Shown here: in pieces, positions 11,603-24,200 of the stretch
Layout of the letters: every line of letters begins with the position of its first letter
Numbering within the stretch: position 1 is the first letter of the stretch
Assembly: GCA_015501075.1 (NCBI GenBank)
Contig: JADNYJ010000001.1
Coordinates: 248,001-312,000 of the forward strand
Direction of reading: 5' to 3'
From: Gymnopilus junonius
Lineage: Eukaryota; Basidiomycota; Agaricomycetes; Agaricales; Galerinaceae
DNA: 64,000 bases
Notes under the pieces: model-generated
Seen by the model: the letters and a program-made list of their open reading frames with translations, nothing else
Database searches by the model: none
What the model was told of the DNA's origin: nothing
Program-made: the position numbers and the translations under genes

Positions 11603-12834
11603 CTACTCCAGGTCCTGGAAATCGCCTTCGTCTAGGTCATGGGGCTAAATGATTTTGGTTAGAAACTAGGGAAGATCTGGACTTGTAATTGGACAAGTAC
11701 CTCTTTGGGCTCTTCATCTTCCCCATACTGCATTGTGAAGTCTATGTGGCTGATGACGGTCTCCAATGAATCAGGGTTTGTTAAATCAAGAGGCAAAAAT
11801 GACACGAGTGGGTGATCTTCAATCTATTGAATGTACAAGATATTAGGTTCATGGCCGTGAACACCTTTCCATTGGGGCTGGGGCGCTTACCAGTTGTACT
11901 ATGGCTTGGTTCAGGGCATGGAATCGTGGGTTCTCCTTGTTTCCTTCCTGGTTCCTCCGCGTCGCAAGGAGAAGTGGGTCTGGATCCAGATACCTGTAGT
12001 GGTGTCCGAAAGCAGAGTAAAAAATTGGAACGGCTACTGGGTGGTCAGAAAGAACGCACCTTGCGATGTCTTTTCTTAGACGAGGCCCATTCCGCGCGCC
12101 TCCCGATTCGTCTTCAGAATTCGCAGTCACCAGATCCATCTTGGACATGATATTGATCCATGGAATTTCGAGATTAACCATGGCAGACATAGCAGATAGC
12201 ACACCACTTTTTCAAAAGGGTGAGGACACACAGCCTGCAAAAACACATGAAGGGACAAACCTGAAGAATTTGTAGCGGTCCTCCATGAATTGGGATTCTA
12301 TTAAATACGTCGCACAGACTCGCATGCCCAACCTTTGAAGGTTGTGCACGAGAGTAGGAAGGAAAGGATGATGAGTGTAGAGCTCGATCTGGCCTATGGA
12401 CAGCGGGTAAATACTCGAGACGGATATCATATATCGATAAAAAAGTACCAGGGCAGTCGAAAATGAGATACTCGTCCTCATAGCCGCCGAGTTCTTCCTC
12501 AAGCCAATCCATATTTTGCATGAGATATCTGGAGCCAGACGGTAAATATGCAGTGGGCAAAAGAAAAAAGGTAGTCGAGAGCACTCACTCACTCAAAGCA
12601 GTAGACAAGACCGCCGTTGGGACCGTACTCGAGTTCGGTCATGACATCCTCGAGACTGACGAGATCCTTGATGTCGATGATGGGCTCGACCTCGAAGCTG
12701 GTAGGGGCTGCAGCTGGGTCGAGATTGACGAGATGGGCGGTGCGCCGTGAGACCCTGAGATGGTTGAGGAAAGCAGCGGTGAAGGTGGATTTGCCGGCGC
12801 CTGCGGGACCTGTGACGAAGACGGCGTAGCGCAT
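11603..12834 (-). CDS. GPN3: GPN-loop GTPase 3
   Basis: Essential cytosolic GTPase that works with its paralogue in assembling and importing RNA polymerase II. Visible motifs: P-loop [13 protein letters not shown] near the N-terminus, NLDPAA, the diagnostic Gly-Pro-Asn loop [13 protein letters not shown], then [10 protein letters not shown] (switch) and NIMSKMDLV (guanine specificity). The start MRYAVFVTG and the segment [17 protein letters not shown] match GPN3 better than GPN1 or GPN2. At least six exons; the last ends GDFQDLE. Head-to-head with the PYM gene, with 83 bp between start codons, so the two share a promoter. Confidence 0.93.
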
Positions 12835-12917
12835 GGTCGGTCTGAAAGAAAGAGTGAGTGGATTTGGCTAATTAGTTAAAAATTCAAAGTCCGCTCGACC
12901 ATTGTTCTGCAGATACC

Positions 12918-13485
12918 ATGTCGCGCCCGCCTCTCGATCCTGAAAAGTCCGTCGCTGGCATTATTGTCGACCCGAATACCCTTCAGCGCGTCATTCCTGA
13001 ATCCCGTCGGTCAGATGGAACGTATGTCTCCTCCATCCCTCACCGTCTCCTCCAACATACCTACACCGTCCTCTTTCAGCGTCCGCAAGCAGATCAAGAT
13101 TCGGCCAGGCTTCACGCCCCAGGAAGATGTTCGTCGTTTCCGCGGCACGAAACAGATCCAGATGGATGTCAATTCCCTTCCAAAGGGTCACATAATCGGT
13201 TGGGCGCCTCCCCTCACCAGTACCGCCTCATCCTCGAACAGCACAACGCCCATGTCCAAGAGTGCCAAGAAGAATGCGAAGCGGAAAGAAAAGAGGGAGA
13301 AGGAAAAGGAAAAGGTCCCGGATGATTGGGAGGATGACGAAGATAATTCGAATCCACCTGCATCTTCGGCTACAAATGCTGACACTACGTCGACAAAGGA
13401 GGTCTCAACAAAGCCTGCGTCTGACAATACAAAGGGTGCCGCTGATGAGTTAACGAGCAAGCTTGAGAAACTAGATGTTAAATAG
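12918..13485 (+). CDS. PYM1: PYM/WIBG, exon-junction-complex disassembly factor
   Basis: Partner of Y14 and Mago; in animals it binds the Mago-Y14 heterodimer and the ribosome and recycles exon junction complexes. The N-terminal Mago-binding segment is clear: GIIVDPNTLQRVIPESRRSD, then after a 60-nt intron TVRKQIKIRPGFTPQEDV. The middle is Ser/Thr-rich and a basic helix follows (KSAKKNAKRKEKREKEKEK). The C-terminus (ELTSKLEKLDVK) fits the family's coiled tail. ATG 12918 is the first in frame. The single intron is phase-consistent (GGAAC|GTATGT...TTTCAG|CGTC). Intact. Confidence 0.9.
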
Positions 13486-13621
13486 AGGCTGTCCCTCTTC
13501 TTTCTGCACTGTCCTGTGGTCTTGTGAGTGGCTAGATGTGGTCTGATGATGGTGTACAGTTGTAATACAGATCTGTAATATATGAAAGATGGGATATACG
13601 GCTTCTGGTGATTATGCATAT

Positions 13622-14766
13622 CTATGTTACCCACTCCGTTCTCTCTAATCCTTCCGTTGGTATACTGACATCCGGGCGGGGTGGTGGAGGCGGGATCCCT
13701 TTCGCCTTGGGGTGTGGCCGGATTTCCATCATGATGATGATAGCGAGAACAAATGCCGAGAGCGTCACTGTGTTCACGAGCAGGTCAGATAAAGGCGCCA
13801 TCAAAGCCGAAGCCACTCACCAACAGCCTTCCTCATATTGTCCCACTTGATCTCCTCAACGTCCGTCCTTAGATCACTAATATTAACAATGGCCTTATTC
13901 AATACTTCCTGTAATAAATAAAGATCAGATCTCAATAACACTAGAATGCATGGTGACACTGACTTCTATTTTAATATCCTGCTGCTTAAAATCTGCTTTC
14001 GCCTCATTTTTTCTGCTATCGAGCTCCATTTGAATCCTACATACGATTCGGACAGGACAGTTGCATTTCTATAAGAAATACGTACTCGTGTTTGAGATTC
14101 CCGATGTCTTCTTTCATCTTGACGTCCAGTCGATCAACCTCTCTCCGAAGCGCTGCGGTAGCGGCCCTTATAGCCGCAGAGTCATTTTTCGTCGCCATAG
14201 TCATCTCTGCTCGAAGCTCGGAAAGTGCAGCACGGAAAAGGTAAGCTTGCTGTTTCACTCCATGAATCACGACTACCGAGAAATCAAACAACACTTGCAC
14301 GCACATTATCCAAGTCTTTCACAGTCAAGCCTTCTCTACGCACTCGTCCAATTCGATCTACGAGTAGAGCCCGAGTAGCACGCATAAGACTCCGAGCAGT
14401 CTGTTCTGCAAAAGTCTTCTCGAGAGCGGCGAAGAATGCATGGGTATGGAATGGAGGGGCAGAATATGTCGGACTGCTGAAGGACGGATTTGCCATGTAG
14501 GTTGTCGGAACTCCTGAGGATGCGACTGGTGGTGTACCATCTGGGTCGTCGGTTGGTTGATTTGGAGGAGGGGATGTAGCATCGGATGACAATGGTGAGC
14601 CATTAGGATCAAGAGGGTGAGTCATGGACACATCGGATATATTGCTTGGATCCTCTATTGAGGGCGCTGTGTGAGCACCTCTGCAGACTACGAGGGCTCT
14701 TGGATAGACATCAGCAGAGAGCGCGCGACAACAGCGTGGAAGAGAGCGAAGAATCATAGCCGTCAT
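13622..14766 (-). CDS. FMP32: Mitochondrial CCDC90/MCUR1-family protein (DUF1640, Fmp32-like)
   Basis: Mitochondrial inner-membrane coiled-coil protein. The family includes yeast Fmp32 and animal MCUR1/CCDC90B and is linked to cytochrome oxidase assembly, proline metabolism and calcium uniporter regulation. The ATG at 14766 opens a basic presequence-like N-terminus ([20 protein letters not shown]), followed by a Pro/Ser linker. The core begins [20 protein letters not shown] and continues [34 protein letters not shown], then coiled coil [25 protein letters not shown] single C-terminal transmembrane helix is present ([16 protein letters not shown]). Five or so exons with short introns. Stop at 13622-13624. 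Confidence 0.85.
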
Positions 14767-14859
14767 TTCCAAACTGCTTCGGGCGGCTAAGTCTATGTGT
14801 CGCTGTTGTTACTTGTTTGATTTCCATTACTGCGTACAACTGACAAGTCCCTAGGCCAT

Positions 14860-14997
14860 CTAAACCTCCACCAGGCCTTGATGCGCAGCAATAGCGTAGA
14901 TGGGTCTGAGTTCTTCGAGATAAACCGAGACGGCGAAGCCATTTGGGGTGGCACCCGTGTACAATGTAAAAGATTTCTTGGGCTCAGAGGAAGACAT
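14860..14997 (-). pseudogene. Glutathione S-transferase N-terminal fragment
   Basis: A 45-codon ATG-to-stop ORF on the minus strand reads MSSSEPKKSFTLYTGATPNG and continues FAVSVYLEELRP, then ends after ...AAHQGLVEV. The first 32 residues match the start of fungal Ure2-like GSTs: beta-1 LYT, the TPNG loop, then an EEL helix. The rest of the thioredoxin fold and the whole helical domain are missing. Only 93 nt separate its stop from the start of the neighbouring mitochondrial gene. It may be a truncated relic, or less likely a first exon or a microprotein. Confidence 0.5.
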
Positions 14998-15141
14998 GAC
15001 TATGGTCTGGAGTACCAATTGACCGAGTCCTTTTTAAATGTTCCCTCTCTGGAGTGGCGCCATAGAACTTGATTGATAATTTCTCAGTCATGATAAAAAT
15101 CTCTATTATTCGACTCGCATACGATAGATCTGTAGGCAAAG

Positions 15142-15465
15142 TCACTGAACTGGAGGGTCTGAAGGAAATATCGGTGGTGTCCTTGGGGCGTACTCAAATT
15201 GTGTGCCGACAATGTTCCCTCGGAATCGTTTTCTCATGTCCAACTGGTCTATCATATTAGAGTCTTCAAAGGAATATCAAGCAACACATACCATGCCCCT
15301 CTTGCATTCGAACGTTGCCTTCCGCAACGATTGGCACTCCTCCGGAAGGTCCTGAGAATGATATTTCAGACACTCGGAGGGTTTGTGTCCGTCTTTGATT
15401 ACACAGTCGGAGTATTTTAAACAGTCTTTGAGTGCAGAAATGAGATTTTGGCAAGAGGAGGCCAT
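15142..15465 (-). CDS. PET191: Cytochrome c oxidase assembly factor PET191/COA5
   Basis: Small intermembrane-space protein with twin cysteine motifs, required for complex IV assembly. Exon 1 encodes MASSCQNLISALKDCLKYSD and then CVIKDGHKPSEC, DLPEECQSLRKATFECKRGM; the cysteine spacing (SC, DC, DCVI, EC, EEC, ECKRG) is that of the family. A short intron of about 48 nt (CTAAT branch, CAG acceptor) joins CKRGM to LDMRKRFRGNIVGTQFEYAP, matching the conserved CKRG-x-x-DM-x-KRF-x-GN segment. Stop TGA at 15142-15144. Divergent from IBA57 with 102 bp between start codons. Confidence 0.92.
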
Positions 15466-15567
15466 TGGAGCTTAAGTCAGGAGTAAGAATCATGAATCGT
15501 TCAAAATTCAATAATTCAATTGATCAGCGTACGCTCACGTGGTCTGTATCTTCCTTCCGACGGTGAC

Positions 15568-16849
15568 ATGCCACCAGCAATCCTGCAATCTCTTTTGCGA
15601 ACGACACCCTCACTCGCCCTCATCTCTAACAGGGCCATTGTATCTGTAACTGGCTCTCAGTCGAGCGAATTTCTCAATGGTCTTCTCTCAACTTCAGTTC
15701 GAAATCCTCCAAGAAGTCAATTCTCGTCCTTCCTTCATGCACAGGCACGCTCTCTCGCCCATTGCTGGACTCCCTGTGTTGAACAGCGCTCTCTCATCTA
15801 GGGCAGAGTGATGTACGACGTATTTTTATACGGTACAGCCGATGGATACCTGTTGGAGTATGATTCCAGGCCTTCTGAAGCTCCCTCGCTTGTATCATAC
15901 TTGAAGCGTCATGTCTTGCGGTCGAAGGTGAAATTTCGAAATGTAACAGACGAGTATGATGTCTGGGCCGCTTGGGGTTCATCACATGACGACGCATGGG
16001 AGACGCAAAGGGAATGGAAACGAGCTCGAAGCGGAGCTATCGAACCCGTGTGGACGGAGTCGCTTGGATGGCCTTGGGGGTCCCAGGACTATGCTATCCA
16101 TGACCGAAGAGCTGTCAAGATGGGTCGTCGACTGCTCGTCAGGAAGGGAGACTTGCGTAAATGTTTCGTTTTATCTTTTGTAAACTGTTTTTGATTATCT
16201 CTCTTTATTTAGCCCAAGATAAGGCGACGCACGATCTGGTGTCCAACGAGGAATATATCCTGCATCGAATATCTAATGGAGTTCCAGAAGGTATTGTGGA
16301 TGTACCTCCTATGCAAGCCTTTCCTATGGACTCCAATCTAGACGTCATGGGCGGACGTAAGTGATACTGGTATTTCATGCAAACATTTCATCTTATGCTT
16401 CGTCTAGTCGATTTTAGGAAAGGCTGCTATGTCGGTCAAGAGCTCACTGTGCGCACTTATCATACAGGTGTCGTTCGGAAGCGAATATTACCCATTACAA
16501 TACATCATTCACAAGAGTAAGTCGAGGTTAAGCTGTCCAAACTAATTGAAACTGATTCTTGTCTTAAAGACCTAATATGCTACCTTCTTATTCCCTCCCA
16601 GAGCATCTCGATGTCAAGGCAGTAAGTGTAAATGCTGAAAAGCTAGGTGCCAGACCGAGAGGCTCCGGAAAACTGCTCAGCAATCAAAATGGTTTTGGTC
16701 TCGCGTTGTTACGCTTAGAACACGTCGCCTCTTTCTTTGCAGGAGACGTGAGGTTTGAATTCGAGACTCTTGATGGAACGAAGTTATCAGCTACGCCTTG
16801 GTGGCCTGATTGGTGGCCTCATGAAGCTCATGACTCATCACAGGAATAA
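15568..16849 (+). CDS. IBA57: Mitochondrial iron-sulfur assembly factor IBA57 (CAF17)
   Basis: Folate-binding GcvT-like protein that acts with ISA1/ISA2 in making [4Fe-4S] clusters. ATG 15568 gives [20 protein letters not shown]; an upstream in-frame TTG is ignored. Seen: [67 protein letters not shown] and the family signature [10 protein letters not shown] followed by [11 protein letters not shown]. About five exons. The first intron (15745-15801) has a GC rather than GT donor, required by the conserved HAQ-GRVMYD continuity. C-terminus [13 protein letters not shown]. Shares a promoter with PET191, another mitochondrial assembly factor. Confidence 0.9.
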
Positions 16850-17263
16850 ATATACATTTTTGAAATTTCAAAACTTCTGATACACATAAACACTTATGTA
16901 CCGTTTTAAGGCTGCTAGTATCATCGCTTTCCACTATTAAGAGCTCGGAAGGTTTCCCTTCTAATGTTGGCAAAAGTTAAAGAAGATCACAGAAATGGGG
17001 CAGCAGGAAGGGACAATGAGGTGCAACCAAGAGGTTGCAGACTCCACCGATTCTCGGGTCAGTCACTTGCGAGTAAGCAATGAACCCAGGATGGCAACCG
17101 ACAAGACTGTCACAGAATCTGCAATGTCCAGAAAAGAACGGCGATGTGCTCCTTCTGCGCTGTATAAACTGTGGCCCTGTCATTTGAAACTGGTAAGCCT
17201 GGATCAACGGTAGGAACATGAAATCTAGCAGTACATTAGATGAAAGTAAGTGGAGGGTAAGTA
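16850..17263. other. Convergent intergenic region
   Basis: Between the 3' ends of IBA57 and the phosphopantetheinyl transferase gene. Short frames exist on both strands but none shows a family motif or a good start; probably untranslated regions only. Confidence 0.35.
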
Positions 17264-17790
17264 TCAACACGGGTTAGACCCAGTTATTCCACTGGCTCTG
17301 GGAGGTAGTTCAGCATATGAAAACTGAGGTTTGGAGTTGAAAAGGAGCCAACCTTCGACTATGACTGAGGAGTATACATAATCTCCATCATGGCTTACAG
17401 ACACATGCATCTTTCCAATCCTTTCAGCGTTCACGGGTACACCTGGTTGATAAGTAATGTATGGCTTCTGTCCTCCATTTGATATACCGTAGTACGTTAC
17501 TTCCTTCCAAGAGGGTCGTACAACGGGATACATAGCCTTGAAGGCCGCTTCCTTGACACTCCACCTGTTTCAAAACGTAAATAGCGCATATGCAAATTTG
17601 CTGATCTTATTCACCTTACTGCCAGAAATTGGGCACGTTGGGTTTGTGATGGAAAGCCAGAAGATTGCCACTGTAGGTATTCATCTTTGCTGAGGATTCG
17701 ACAAGCAAACCGTTCAGATTTACCCCGAGCCAAAATAGCAGCTATTCGTGGTATGTGGACAAGGTCGACGCCAATTCCAAGGATCGCCAT
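17264..17790 (-). CDS. PPT2: Holo-[acyl-carrier-protein] synthase (phosphopantetheinyl transferase, AcpS type)
   Basis: Transfers 4'-phosphopantetheine from CoA to a serine of acyl carrier protein; in fungi this AcpS-type enzyme usually serves the mitochondrial ACP. The ATG at 17790 gives MAILGIGVDLVHIPRIAAIL, the N-terminal signature with the Mg-binding Asp. Exon 1 ends FLAVR; a short intron follows, and exon 2 opens WSVKEAAFKAMYP (the WxxKEAxxKA signature). HVSVSHDGDYVYSSVIVEG is the C-terminal strand. The frame runs on for about 28 residues past the usual end, so the true C-terminus may lie earlier through an unseen intron. Start is 90 bp from that of ELP2, head-to-head. Confidence 0.85.
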
Positions 17791-17880
17791 ACATCCGAAG
17801 TTTAGTTCGGAGGTAGATGTCAAATAAGTAACATCCGATCAATTGATAACTCTTCCGTCGACTCTCTCTTGCGCTTGAAA

Positions 17881-20800
17881 ATGACAGGCAGTTTGTCCTA
17901 CGTCACGGCAGCCTGCAACCGCTTCGGACAGGCCGCAGATATTTCACCTTCTTCCTCTCTTATTTCCTTTGGTTCTTCGCGTTTAGTGGCTCTGTGGAAC
18001 CTTGAGGTCAGGGTATGTTCGAGTTGGTGGTGTTGATGGCTTATTTTCTTCAGTTTAGGCCCCAGACAGTGCAGGCGTGTACGAAACCCTTCCTGGAGAA
18101 AATGGATTAATAACTTGCGTGAAATTTTTGACTAACGACATACTGATATCTGCAAACGATCTGGGCACCTTAACATCTTGGAAGAAGCAGTCATCTCAGG
18201 CATGCAAGGCCCACTCCATGACTTGGTTGGATCTAATGAGACGCGTTCTACAATTTAGTGGAATGCCACCTCGAATATTCAAGCCCATCCGAAATCAATA
18301 TCGACTCTGTCTGTCCAGGGAGACCGCGTTGTAACAGGCTCTTCGGACTCATCTATAAAGATTTGGAAATTTGTCCAAAGCTCAGATGGAGGTACGTTTA
18401 AAACAATGTTGATATGCAGTAGTGTAGTCAATCTTTTCTCAAGACAAATTTGTGGAGTCCCAGACAATCAACTTGAAGGGAAAGTACCCTCTCACTTCTG
18501 CCCTGTCTTACCTCCCACAAACGAACGGTTTGCGACCATCTCTTCTTCTTTTACATGACTTTCTGAAGTCTTAACAGTTTCCATATTAGCTGTCGCGGGA
18601 ACCGATATTAATGTTCGCCTTTGGGTATGTTCAGAGGAACAGGTACGTAATCCCATCTACATCTTTTTATAAGTTGACCAACATGTACACAATCAGTTCC
18701 TTTTATCTGCTACTTTGGCAGGTCATGAGGATTGGATACGAAGTCTAGCCTTCAAATCTGAAGAGGACAAAGATTTGCCTTTGGTGCTGGCGTCCGGCTC
18801 CCAAGATGCTACCATAAGGCTTTGGAATATCGAGCCTTGGAAGAAACCAGCGAGCGCTGATAGCGCATCATCGGAACCCATAGCTGAACTTCTAGACGAA
18901 TTTGAAGCATCTTTGGGAGACCTCGATGAAAACGAGGAAGGAGGTAGACAGATTTCCCTCAAACAACACGTATTAACTGTCAAGGCTGGCAAAGAAATGT
19001 GTGACCAAGTTCAAATTTCTATACTATTATTTTGACAATTTCTCTCTAGCTCCCAGTTTTCTGTGACCTTCGATGCGCTCCTCGTTGGCCATGAAGCTGG
19101 AATCACGTCACTCTCTTGGCGCCGCCCTGGGGCCACCGCAACACCAACCTTGCTTTCCACGTCCACGGATTCTTCTGTGATTTTATGGTCTCCTGCAGGT
19201 TCACTAAATTCTTCAAAAGACAGTTCATCTTCTATATGGGTTAACCGTCAAAGGTTTGGAGATGTTGGTGGCCAAAGGCTAGGGGGGTTTGTAGGTGGCT
19301 TGTGGGCTCGCGAAGGCAAAGAAGTTTTGGCTTGGGGGTGGGCAGGAGGATGGAGAAGATGGGTGATATCTGGTTCAGTAGATGCAGTAACAGATGAAAG
19401 TTGGAATGAAGCCAGTGCAATCACTGGCCATAGTGGTCCAGTAAAAGGTCTTGATTGGAGTCCAGACGGGAAATATATCATATCTACTGGGTACGTTTGC
19501 ATTTTCTTAGGCAAGTTTGTGATACTTACATCCTGTTAGCCTCGATCAGACCACTCGTATACATGCTCCTGTGCTCACTGGCTCTGGATTTTCATCTTGG
19601 CATGAAATTGCCCGTCCACAGATTCATGGCTATGACTTGCTCAACGTCGTGTTTATCAGCCCACTAAAGTTTGCGAGCATTGCCGACGAAAAGGTACTAC
19701 GTGTCTTTGAAGCTCCTCGGACATTCCTCGACTTGGCAGAGGGGCTTGGAGTTGCCAAGTTTTCGGAACAAGAGGTGTGCCATCTTTGCATATGTGTTTT
19801 GTGTCCCGCCGACATCTATACCTCAGCATAAAAGACCGATAGCAGCCAATGTGCCACCACTAGGGCTGTCAAACAAAGCAATCAACGAAGGCATGATTTA
19901 TCTGGCAATCTGGCAATTTCTTTTATTGATGTGCTACCAACAGGCCCCGAAGAACTGGTGGGCGAAACAGATTATTCACGGCCACCATTCGATGGTGAAT
20001 TAGCTTCTATAACTCTATGGCCGGAGACGGAGAAAGTATTTGGACACGGATATGAAGTAAATTCCCCGCTTTTTAACTTTCCTCCCTTATCGAAGATTTG
20101 CTTTAGTCCATCACTCTAGGCATATCTAATTCAAGGGCGCTTATTGCCACGGCTTGCAAGTCTACCAGCGCAGAGCATGCTGCGGTCCGCGTTTACGACA
20201 CTACATCGTTCAAGCTGGTTGGAGAGCCTCTGTATGGACACATTTTGACAGTAACTCGGGTATCTTTCAGTCCCGACGAAAATTTTATTTTATCGGTCTC
20301 AAGAGATCGTTCTTGGAGGCTGTTTGAGCGCCAGGAGGATGGAGGTAAGGTATCCTTGAACTCGAAAGGGTTCATTGATGGGACTTATGTAGCTCTAGCT
20401 TACAAACCTATCGCTGCGGCTAAATCTCATGGACGAATCATATGGGATTGTGGGTGGTCGGCAGAGGGAGATATATTCGCGACGGCTTCGCGAGACAAAA
20501 CTGTGGGTTATTTGCATAGTTTTCCTCTCAACAATTTGACCGGCAATTTTAGGTTCAAATCTGGCAGCAGGTAGCTGACAGCTGGAACGTTGCTTTCACT
20601 ATTAAAACCCCCCAACCTTCTACGGCTGTTGCATTTGCACCGAAAAAGGATAGAAAAAGGTCCATCCATCACCTTCGTCTGGATTCTGAAAGTAACATGT
20701 TTTCTCTAGGTTACTGGCAGTTGGGCTAGAGAACGGTGAAATACTGATTTACTCCCAATTGGACACGTCGGCTGAATGGAGCCTCGAGAAAACCATAACA

Positions 20801-20971
20801 TCCAAGTGAGCAAAATTCAAAATTTACATTCATTTCTTTCCCTGACGCATCGCCAGAATTGCACATATTGACCACATACATCGCATGGCCTGGCGACCAT
20901 CGAATGATAACAACAACGAATTGGCAACGTGTAGCGAAGATGGTACATTGAGGATCATAAAAGTTCGATGA
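17881..20971 (+). CDS. ELP2: Elongator complex subunit 2 (WD40 protein)
   Basis: Scaffold subunit of Elongator, which makes cm5/ncm5 modifications on wobble uridines of tRNAs; it folds as two WD40 propellers. ATG 17881 gives MTGSLSYVTAACNRFGQAAD, typical for ELP2. WD repeats seen: SLISFGSSRLVALWNLE, LASGSQDATIRLWNIEPWKK, GHEAGITSLSW...TDSSVILWSP, the ELP2-characteristic GQRLGGFVGGLWAREGKEVL and GWRRW segment, GHSGPVKGLDWSPDGKYIIS, RVSFSPDENFILSVSRDRSW and GWSAEGDIFATASRDKTV. Ends ELATCSEDGTLRIIKVR. About 15 short introns. No frame break found. Confidence 0.9.
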
Positions 20972-21211
20972 TTTGGATTAGAAACTCCAACTATTTAACT
21001 AGAGATACGAAGTCGAAACATTGCTTATACAGTGTATGAGACAGTTGAATACACCAAACACAAACAATACAGAAACATCTGGGAATAGAAGCATTGTGGG
21101 TGTTATGTAATGGGTATGGAACACCAGAGAAGAATGCGGTTAACAAGAAAACAATAGAGGGCATGGAAACACAGTGCACAGTAATGATACAAGGACACGT
21201 TAGGTCGTCAC

Positions 21212-24200
21212 TTAAACGATGTCGCGGAGACTCATGGGAACCTCGGGCTGGAAATAACGGGTGAACAACTTGAACTTCACCAACAGGCTAACACTTTCGG
21301 CTTACGCATTTGATTCTAATGATTTCCATCAGACTTATTCATCGAAAACATCAAGGGAGGCGCTCACTTATAATAACATTCTATAGATCGCAACATTTCA
21401 ACGTCTCCGCCTGTGGCAGTCACAAAATTAACGACAACACCAGCGCGTGAATAAGCGGAAGCGATCGCGGCAGAAACCCTGGACATATACACGGTTAGTG
21501 TGTCATTGGTTATTAGAGAGGCTAATATACCTATTGGAATACTCTTCGACGGCTTTTGGTAGGTCTGGGGGGACAAATTAAAAAAATTATTGGTTGTATG
21601 CTGGAAAATAAATACCGTAATTGATGACAAGAGGAACATGGGGAACTTCATTTGTTTTTAACTGAACATCGTAGATAACAAGTACCTTTGTGGTTGGTTG
21701 CTTTAAGATTACTGAAGACGAAGACCGAAATTTGTTTAAGGCCGCTACTCTCGTTACAGCATTCATATCGCCGTGCTAAAGACGGGTCAGTACACATACA
21801 CATGAGACAATAAAGGAAGGACTGACGAGAGGAATGGCTTCCAAGCCACGACTCGCGAGCTTATAAATAACCGAGTCTAAAGCCGTCATTCCTCCAACGT
21901 AAACGATGGCCTGATTCACCTCAACGTCATCGAAAATGTCGGCAAGAGCATCCAACTTCCACTCTCGGGCCTGAGTCGTTTCCGCATTGGAGGCGCTTCG
22001 TCCTGAACCAATGATCCCAAGGCCACCTCCTGCGGTAGACGCCATCGGATCTGACCTTCCTCCAGCGGTAAAAGCAAGGTACAAATAAAACTGGCGCAAG
22101 CCCCGAGACCCTTGGCTCACTTCGGGGTTTGCAACATTACCGTCACGGCGAACAAGAACACGGACAGGTTCTCGAAGTTGGATGGTAGAGGCGAGATTAA
22201 GGACATCTTGTGGAACGGTGTTCGAGAAGAGTGCTGTTTGACGTTCAATAGGTTGGGCTGCCTGTGAGGCCGTAGGTGTGGGTGTAGTAGGATCAACTGG
22301 ATTAGGCGACGGCACCGCAGCAGAAAACCTTCTACCAGAATTATTACTCGGAACTGGAAACGAGGAGATGACAGGGTTTCCCGGCTCGAAAGGTGACGTA
22401 AAGGTAGTTTGGGATGTAGGACCAGGCAGGCCGGCGGTCGCATTGGTACTATTGGCGGCATTACTCGAAAGAGGGCGAGAACGAGGAGGAGGCAATAATT
22501 TTACAATGTTAAACACGAACTCGTGAAGATTCCGGGCAATCAACTGATCGACTTCGTCGAGAACCAAGAATCGTACTTCCGTTCCGATAAGTCCACCAGG
22601 AGATGTGAAAAGAGTGTGAAGTTTCTGGGGTGTCCCACAAATGATATGTGGCATGTTCTGTTGAAGTAGGCGTAGTTCCTGCGCGAGGTCATGTCCAACT
22701 GACGTGGTTCCAACTCCCAAGGCCGATTTCACTCCGATTGGTCCACCTAGATCCCGAATCATACGCTGCGCTTGGGTAGCTTGATCCACTGTAGTCGAAA
22801 TCATGACTACTATAGGACCACGATTCGAGTGAGTATTGAGATGGGTTACTGCGACTTGAATAGCAGGTATCACATAGGCCGCGATGCGCTCCTGAGTCGG
22901 AGGTGCCTGTGCGATGATGTCAGCGCCTTTGAGAAGGAATGGCAGAGCGCGCTGCTGAATCTTGTTCGGTGGTCCAACTCTTATCACGGCATAACAGAAC
23001 AGAAATTTCAGAAAAATTGAGACAAGTGAAGAGGAATGATCTTACCCGAACTTTACCAGAGATCTAAGCAACTCGGGAGCTAGTGCAAGCTGCTCCCACT
23101 TGGAAACCATGGGCCCATTGTCGCGAGAACCTCCTGACCAGTTGTCACCTTGAGGGTCAATGATCTAAAAAGAAAACGTTGAGCCTAACGAATACTTTAA
23201 TCCTTGAAAAATGAATCCTTACTCCAGATGAATCTCGTCGGAGAAGGCCCGATACCGAGCGGCGTTTGTCACGGAGGACACCGTCCTGCCTGCTTAAACC
23301 TTGATCGGAGGGACGGACAGGAAGATCAAGGTTGCCTGCAGACCATGTGCGCATTGGAGGCTGACGCGGCGTAGGCCGCAAATCTGGACGGTTCGGTAAA
23401 CCATGACCCAGCATGTTCGATGCGTTGGGCATTCCTTGCGATGGAGGGATCTGATTCGGCGCCAGGTCCATTTGCGGAGTGTTCAAACTCATAACCGAGT
23501 TGTTACGCCCGTCCGACATTGCATTGTGCTGCATCTGCTGCGTTTGAAGAGCCAACAATTGCCCGACAGAGGATGTCAAGGTATTCAAACGTTGCGAAAT
23601 AGACGTCATATCATCAGTATTGGCAGCTTGATTTGGAGCAATATTCCCTACAGAAGGGCGAGGATTGTTTACCGATAAAGACGCAACATTGCTTGCGAAT
23701 GGGTCATTGAATTCCGGCTGGCTATGGGCACCGACAGCGCGTTCAAGCAATAAGTTAACTTTGCGGTTGATGTCGCCAAGCTCACGTTGAATTTCGCGAG
23801 TTGTGTATTCATATCGGACAAGTCTGTCGAGAATGTCGTGGACAGCTGGTGAAGCCTTAAGCTGCGCCTCGAAGCTTTGAACCTGAAACTCTGCCGCTGG
23901 AGTGGAACGGCTGTTAGAATCCTGGGAAGATACTGGGGAGGATGTATACGGCACGCCAGAAAAGGATGACGTTGAATTATTTACCGAGAATGGCAGGCTT
24001 GGGAGACGTTCAATACCCTGTTGCCGTAGTAAGGAATAGAATGAGGCTCCAGGTGTCTGATGGCCACTTTCAGGGGCATGCTCTTTCTCCCGGTCCAGCG
24101 ATTGAGTGACCTCTCCCTCTGGCAAGGTGTCTAGAGTGCCTAGTATACTGTCTTCCCTACTGCGCGTTTCAACGGCCGGATAGGGCTTGGCAGCGTCGGT

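Noticed and set aside
20530..20570. tRNA B-box-like GGTTCAAATC
   Set aside because: It lies inside ELP2, and no A box or cloverleaf can be drawn around it.
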